A stretch of DNA of 64,000 nucleotides, from assembly GCA_023333565.1 (NCBI GenBank), contig JAJKFH010003821.1, positions 372,001 to 436,000 of the forward strand, read 5' to 3'. Below are positions 57,823-64,000 of this stretch, piece by piece. Under the pieces are notes generated by a model. That model did not search any database. It saw only the letters and a program-made list of their open reading frames with translations, and had not been told where the DNA came from. The translations under genes were made by a program, and so were the position numbers. The stretch is from Puffinus mauretanicus. Taxonomy: Eukaryota; Chordata; Aves; Procellariiformes; Procellariidae. Position 1 is the first letter of the stretch, and every line of letters starts with the position of its first letter.

Positions 57823-60800
57823 AAGTAAAAATTATAGTTTTACTGGGAAGTCAGTGAAACTATGAGGTTTAAAAATGTCTAAATTAATTTTAAAATAATT
57901 TATATTAATTATATTATAAATATAGCCATTAATAATTAATATGTTCATACAAATATTAACATAATTCCTTGTGCCAATATATGTCTTGAAATTACAGTGC
58001 AAAACTCGCCTACAAATTACAAAAAAAAGTTAACAAAAATCAAGAAAATTATAAACGAAGATGAATATATGCCTTTCAATTTTCTTCCATACGCTGATAT
58101 TTTTGATTACTCTAAGCAGAGAGGGAGAGATTGCATTTTGAATATGTATATGCAAATGCATTTTAAACCAGTATATAACCACAAAGCACATATGTTGAAG
58201 CACTAAGTCAGAGACAGGAGGCAGTTGGGAAGGGCTACTGAGTTTCAGAAGAGCCTCTCATTTGTTGAGACAAGTTTAATGAGTTTTGCATGTAAAAAAC
58301 TTCCTTTTATATTGTTTGAAAGTTGCTTCAGGTTTGCTATCTTCTGCTAAAGCACGCAAGGTCTTTTTCTTGTTCTCATTATGTCTAACAGCTGTAGGAT
58401 GGATAGCCTGTATACCACAGAGCATGTAATAAATAATGAATCACTTTGAAACATTGCTTTCATGAAAAGTCATATACAAATATGATGTTCACTTGTAATT
58501 TGTTTAAGTTATAAAAACACTAGCTGAAAGGGTGACTTCCCAATAAATCTGCTAGAGTACTGGGTAATGGAGCCTAGCTTCTTTTCTTTTCTTATTTTTT
58601 AATTTTTCACCTCAGCTAATTTATGAGCCCTTTCCAAAATCATGCTCCAAAGCACATTTTTAGCTAATTCCCCAAGTGAAATGCATCTGTGGAATTGTCA
58701 CCAGGTTCACTTCAATTTTTAATATCACTTTTCCCAGTTTCAAGTTCAATGAACAACAAATCATAGAAAAATACCAGCTTTCATGCTATTTGCATTTGCC
58801 TCTCAAATGTGTCAAAGCACTAATACCTTAAGGATTTGTTCACAAATGTGAACTCAGTTATTTATATTTTTTCATAAATAAAGCAATAGAAGCAATTATT
58901 CTAATTAAAGATGGAATTAATCAAAACTGCCAAAGAAAGTTGTTCCGACAGTGTCAGTTCCACCACTGCTTTAGTAACAATTACCTATTTTAAACTAGAT
59001 ACTTAAGCTTCTTGCAGAGCCACAAACAAGTTTAGCAATGCTATGCAAGCTTCTTTCTTTCTTGTTCTGCTATGACCCAGGTCTGCAGGAACCATAGATT
59101 TTTAAAGGTCACCTGCTCCTTTCCTTGAGTACATCAAGATTAGCAAATGACAGCAGTTATGACTATGAAGTGTGGTTTTTGACACATAGAGAACCCAGAA
59201 TGCCTTGCAAACAGTACCAAGAGCCCAAGAAGATAAGTAGCTGTAGGTACAAGGTTTTCTGGTCAACATTGGCCATTCCAATCCCAAAGTCTTCTTTCAG
59301 AATCCTTCTTGCTGTGACCAGATGCTCTTTTATCAAGTATCCCTGTCTCACAACCTGGAATATTTTTTTGTCGTTTACACTCTGCTTTGCAGACCAAGAG
59401 TCCTGTAATAAATCTATGGCATTTTAGGACTTAATTTTATTTCTCCAATTAATCATTTTTTTACGTCCTGATCCAAATTTTACTGAAGTCAGTTACAGTA
59501 ATTCTGCCAGGCACTGGAGCAGTCCCCTTGAATTGCGATTATGCACTTACTGATATATAGGAGCTACATTGAGAAATTATTCAGAATTTTATCAATACAG
59601 GTTTGTGTGCCAAATGCTTTCTGACTGCATTTAAAGTACTAACACTTAGATCAGAGAAACACAGAAATAAACAGTGCTTTTTGGATTAAAACATTCTCAC
59701 AAGAAAGAGGAGTTAAGACATTTTTGTCCACAGTTAAAAGCTTTTCACTGAAAGTATTTTTTAGCTTTGACTTATCAGTTTCAAGATACCTGTAGGTACT
59801 GAGGTTCTGATTGAAAGTAGTTTGTAAATCCAGTAGTGGAACCACTGAAATCTACAGGATTAGTCTGGTTAGCAATTAGTTATCTATAGGAAGACCTAAA
59901 TTGCTGAAAGCAGAGCCCAGTTACTAAATAGTAGCAATGGACATCAAAACACAGAAATAATATTTGTTTTAAACAGATTTCATCACAGATATGGTAAACA
60001 AGATATTTGTATGTAAGCAGCAATGACTGAAACAAATAACAAAGTGATAAACACAAAAGAAAGAACTATGTTTTGTGTCAAACACATCTGTGTACAAAGG
60101 TCTACACAATACCCAGGCAGTGTCTAAGTTTTACTGAAGCCCTTAAACTGAGATAAATATTTTTATATTGTATCTTTAAAAAAGCCGAGGTTATCATGTT
60201 AATCCAGTTATCTTCCCATTCTCTTCCAAACCCTTTGATATTACTGTATGATTTCAAAAGGAAGACTTTTTTCTTGAAGTTAGAGGTGTTTTTTTAATCC
60301 CATCAATTTCAACCAGCTTGTTCTAAAACAGGCAGGAATACTCCAGTCAACTTCGACCAAGTATTGTGGCACTCTCTCAGACAACATTTATGAACGTGCA
60401 TTAGTAAACAAATGAAATACAAACCAATGTACTTCTGTGAAGTTTGAGGTCACTTAGCAGTCATAAAATAACAACTTGTGGCTAAAAAGGACTGTTCTGG
60501 TGAAACTGGATTGTATTTCAGGCCAGAAGCATTGGCTTTGTGAACCTTGTCATTAAATGCGCAAGTTTTCCAATTTGACAATTTTACATAAATTCAGGAC
60601 ATCTTCAATAAGATTTAACTACTGTACAGCTTGCAGTTAAACAGCATCGCTATAAACTCCTACATATTCTCTCTGAGATTATTACTACCCAAAACCCTCT
60701 ACACTGATTTCCTTCACATTCCTCCAAGGATATATCTACTATGATATTCTTTTCCCACACTAATTATGAACCCTGTTTACAAATTCCTGTAGAAGTAGAC

Positions 60801-61849
60801 GTGCTTATAAAATCATCTCCTATCAGTTGAAGTTGATGAGAAGAATGACTTCAAAGGGGATAAAATCAGAATAATTTTACTTTTGTTTTCATTTTGGCTG
60901 TAAATACTATTTTAAATTCTCTGGCTCAGCAGTAGTGAAATGATACATTTTCCATTTTTATTTAGACAGATGATTTAATTTAAAAAGACCAAATTACATT
61001 TCTCATAGATCACTTATAAATTAGATCACAGAATTCAGAAAATGGCTCTGAATTGTGCCCTGATGACTGTATGCAGTTGAGAAGATGACACTTTTTTTTT
61101 TAGTGTAAGTGGCTTTTACAGTAAGGGTTACCATTTTGATTCTCCTCTGGTTCACCCATGCACTTTGTCTTGTATGTGCTGTTTAAGACATCAGTAAGTA
61201 AGTACATACTGTAATTTTCCTGAAAGAATGGAGCAAGTGAACCGATATGGATGTTTGAAGAGATACCGGGTAATTTTAAATATAGAATAAATTTCCAACC
61301 TCTGCAGAAGACAGGTCTCATGTTTACACTGAAAGCTTTAGAAGTGTGAACAAGCACAGAGATGTCATGGTTTAATGGGTTGCTGCCTGTCAATGACTGA
61401 CCATCTACATATGCCTCACCTTCATTGCCTCACTTCCATTGTGAAACAAAACATGCTAGCTTAAATCACATTTTATGTGACATTCACAACAAGCTAAGCA
61501 GGTATAGACTTTAATTAGATTTCTGTAACTATTATATGTAAATTGTTCTGGCAAGGGTTCCACTAAAAACTAATTTAAAGCTGATACGTGTTTTTTCTCT
61601 CTCAATATTTTGAAATTGGCTGACACTGGTTTCAACTTTTTCATTATTACAGACCATGCACACAGCAACAGATTAAATCATTGCCCAGATATGGTCATCT
61701 GACTTACGCTGTGTGGATATTTCAGCTATACTACTCAAAAGCTACTGCTGTTAAAAAAAAAAAGGTTTGATTTATCTAAATCAATCTAAATCTATCCTAA
61801 AAGCCTCACAGAATCCAATCAATATTTTCAAGTTTTCCCCCAAGAAATC
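57823..61849. other. Unique AT-rich non-coding sequence
   Basis: 57880-57960 is extremely AT-rich. A short old-repeat-like motif lies at 59470-59545. A minus-strand frame of more than 100 codons (61100 to about 61415) ends at a TAA next to an A run and is not recognised. No gene is supported. Confidence 0.4.
59470..59545 (+). repeat. Very old amniote repeat remnant (CR1/L3-like)
   Basis: CTGATCCAAATTTTACTGAA, GTCAGTTACAG and GGCACTGGAGCAG resemble the GATCCAAAGCCCATTGAAGTCAATGG...CACTGGATCAGG pattern of ancient repeats. Low identity and uncertain limits. Confidence 0.4.
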
Positions 61850-62166
61850 ATTGATTCTTTAGTCAAAATGTATGGACATGAGTGAAGAGAAATTGAGTCC
61901 AAACAGCACCAGTTTTTGATATATCAGTCTACCCAGTGCCACAGAGAAAATGATTCTATACTGTTTAGGATCAGCTACTGTGGTGGTGAATTCCCCCCCA
62001 GCTTCTCCTGGGCCGCTCGTCGATCTCAGAAATTCCCATGAAACCTCGGCCTTGGTGTACTGAGTCTGACAGTTGAGCACTCCTTGAAACAACACTGAAA
62101 CCTTCAGAATTTTAGTAACTACCACCTCGGACTGTGGCCAGGATGGAAATTTACAGATGACTAAAG

Positions 62167-62190
62167 CCAATCATCTTGCAACTCTATAAA
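62167..62190 (+). promoter_or_regulatory. LTR core promoter: CCAAT and TATA boxes
   Basis: CCAAT at 62167-62171 is followed 13 bases later by TATAAA at 62185-62190. Transcription would be expected to start about 30 bases downstream, in the sequence AAGTGAGACCCTTTGAGC. This arrangement is the standard retroviral U3/R boundary. Both boxes match consensus exactly, so this old LTR could still initiate transcription. Confidence 0.55.
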
Positions 62191-62468
62191 CAACGGTCCC
62201 AAGTGAGACCCTTTGAGCTCTCCTGGACCGCAGCGGGTTGCGCCCAGCATCTCCCTCTGAGTGGAACGCTCCTCAGAGTTTGCAAACTCTCGAGTTTTCG
62301 ATATTCAGAGGACCGTCACCAGCTGACATGGGACCTGGGCTGCAATACTCCTCAAGGCTCAACCCTTCGCCCATTGAGAGATGCCAAGACATTTTATGTG
62401 AGTATTTCACTGAACTCGAGGGGGATTTTTAACAGGTATATCTTTGCATATTTATCTATCTTTGCATC

Positions 62469-62486
62469 TGTGTGCGTGTGTGTGTG
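62469..62486 (+). repeat. Short (GT)n run inside the LTR-derived sequence
   Basis: GTGTGCGTGTGTGTGTG, an imperfect dinucleotide run of about nine units. In my recollection this run is part of the element itself. Confidence 0.7.
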
Positions 62487-62741
62487 AATTGATGGAAGTA
62501 TCTGCTAGCAAATATAGTCTGCTAAAATTTTATGATCTATCTTAAGATTGTGAATGAACTTTAGACTGCTGCTAAACACATATAATCCCTTAGACATATA
62601 CCGTTGACCAAGTCTGGGACCAGGGTTAGATCTAGCTGGGTCTACTCTGAACCTCGTGACTCAACGGGAGGGTTTCCCTTAACCTTTCCATCCTCAGCCT
62701 CTGTATAAATCATCCCAACTCAATTCTAACACAATACCCTG

Positions 62742-62890
62742 GTTTCGGCTGGCATAGAGTTAATTTTCTTGCTAATAGCTGGTATAGTGTTGTGTTTTGG
62801 ATTTAGTGTGAGAATAATATTGATAACACACTGATGTTTTAGTTGTTGCTAAGGGGTGTTTACACTAGCCAAGGACTTTTCAGCTTCCCT
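62742..62890 (+). mobile_element. 5' fragment of the LTR family also seen at 40385-40932
   Basis: CTGGTTTCGGCTGGCATAGA, GTTAATTTTCTTGCTAATAG, CTGGTATAGTGTTGTGTTTT, GGATTTAGTGTGAGAATA and GATAACACACTGATGTTTTA match the first 150 bases of the solo LTR at 40385-40932 read on its minus strand. The match covers TGTTGCTAAGG-GTGTTTAC and ACTTTTCAGCTTCCC. The first few bases and the whole promoter half are missing. It stops at about 62890 and the following sequence is unrelated. It is a truncated fossil. Confidence 0.85.
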
Positions 62891-64000
62891 TTGTATGCTT
62901 CGTCCATGTAGTAAGTGATAGAGTGAACCTTGCCATCAAATTCCGTTAAGTCACGCTTTTATAAATCAGTATTAAAATCACTTTCTGCTAATAACTTTGA
63001 CAGTGATTCTTTGAGCAGCCTCTAAACCACTCATTCACAACAGCTACTGGTAGTGATGCCTGGAAGGCCAGTTTTTCACATTGCCCTCACTAGATGTTTC
63101 CAAGGAAATTCCCGTGGTTAAATCTCAATGGGATTTTCTTCAAATTTTTTGCTATTTCCTACTTGGTCAAAATTATGCACTAGAAATGATCAGAGGGTTT
63201 ATTTAAACATGTCTGTAGTAAGAACATGAGCACCATACCTATTAATAATAGTAGCATTTAAAGTAAAGTTTATACAGTATCTTCGGATCATAGTTAACAA
63301 AATACAATTTCTGTGTGGTTTCATTTAGTGCTTAACATTTTTATTATATTTTTTTCTTCTAATTCAGTTTGCTTTCTGATTTTTTAGTAGAAGGTGATAT
63401 CCATGGATTTATAAAAGATATATTGCTCATGTGAAGTTCATAATGAGAAAGAACCGGTCACCAGAGGCTTTACCAAAACTTTTCACAGATTTCCTCTAAA
63501 GACTGAAGTCCTATCAGAGTAAAGATTGAAACCACATGAAGCTGGGTTGTTGTTCTTTTCAGTGACACTACAGAAGCACTTTTTTTAAAATTCTCCTAAA
63601 ACCGCATTTGTAAAGATCTCCTCCATGCTATCACCAAAAAAAAAAAAAAATTCTTCCTAAACTTAAATTTGAAAACTTAATGTTCTTGAAATCCTTTCTC
63701 AATTCCTACTTTTTTTCCCAAGACAGCAACAGAAAATTGGCTAGTAAATAATGGACAATTTGAATTCAGACAGCTTAATGTAAAGCCCTCATGACTGGCA
63801 CTGCAGGACAAAGTAGGATAGTTTAAACAACTGAAGGTGGCTTAAACTCATCTGCTATTCTGTGCATCTGAAATAATAATTCTTTTTCTTGGATACCTTT
63901 CAGTTCAAAGCCAAATTCAGGACTACAAGCCATCTTCAGCATGGATTAAGAATATTCATACAGTCAGTAATAGCTCCAAAAGTGTTTCAAAAACTGTTCT
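62891..64000. other. Unique AT-rich non-coding sequence
   Basis: No gene or repeat is recognised to the right end of the window. An A14-15 run lies near 63637-63651. Confidence 0.4.

Larger units (their letters stand above)
61850..62736 (+). mobile_element. LTR or LTR-proximal part of an avian endogenous retrovirus, ERVL-like
   Basis: From about 61850 the plus strand follows a sequence I recognise from memory as a high-copy avian retroviral LTR. Landmarks are AAAATGTATGGACATGAGTG, CAGTGCCACAGAGAAAATG, ACTAAAGCCAATCATCTTGC, ACTCTATAAACAACGGTCCC, GTGAGACCCTTTGAGCTCTC, TGGACCGCAGCGGGTTGCGC, TTGAGAGATGCCAAGACATT, and near the right end GACTCAACGGGAGGGTTTCC. It is well preserved in the middle. 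The start is approximate, and the assignment to ERVL rather than another class is unsure. No gag, pol or env is present in the window. A different LTR fragment abuts it on the right, which removes any visible target-site duplication. Confidence 0.65.

Noticed and set aside
1..64000. CRISPR array, operon, prophage or bacterial mobile element
   Set aside because: No regularly spaced direct repeats of that type, no dense coding, and the repeats present are avian retroelements. The window is vertebrate nuclear DNA.

Overview
The window looks like a bird chromosome (class Aves, probably Neoaves). The base composition is AT-rich and vertebrate-like. It holds two long 5'-truncated CR1 LINE copies and one degraded one. 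Two of these show the CR1 3' end built from an ATGATTCT-type octamer. There are also LTRs whose sequences I recognise from memory as families common in avian genomes. No bacterial or organellar gene, and no rRNA or tRNA gene, was recognised. I cannot name the species or the locus.

Most of the 64 kb is intergenic or intronic DNA. No complete protein-coding host gene can be supported. The only clearly recognisable coding sequence is decayed CR1 ORF2 (reverse transcriptase and the region after it) at 1-553 and 37359-38515, both on the minus strand and both frameshifted.

Layout. 1-553: CR1 remnant running off the left edge. 554-20000: unique sequence with a few putative splice-bounded segments (2463-2516 +, 11174-11289 -, 12902-12968 +) and a minus-strand AATAAA plus A-tail that looks like a retroposed transcript end (10805 to about 11045). 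20000-36000: unique sequence, a duplicated palindromic motif (20263-20300), old degenerate amniote repeats, and the best putative coding exon of the window (27972-28118 -). 36500-38515: old repeat, ATATTT hexanucleotide array, CR1. 39300-41000: pyrimidine-rich stretch, a small dense CpG island with GC boxes (40255-40384), and a solo LTR directly against it (40385-40932 -). 41000-54900: unique sequence, a GC-rich patch (43590-43850), a putative exon (49648-49741 -), and a worn CR1 tail (52220-52497 +). 54876-54973: a pure AGAGG pentanucleotide array. 55335-55374: an LTR 5'-end scrap. 57690-57822: a small CpG-rich patch ending in G13. 61850-62890: two different LTRs back to back on the plus strand, the first with CCAAT and TATA boxes.

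The putative exons rest on splice-site consensus and open frames only. In 64 kb several such combinations will arise by chance, so they are leads and not genes. I found no convincing undescribed biological system. The most useful leads are the CpG island/LTR junction, the 27972-28118 exon candidate, the stacked LTRs and the poly(A)-tailed insertion.
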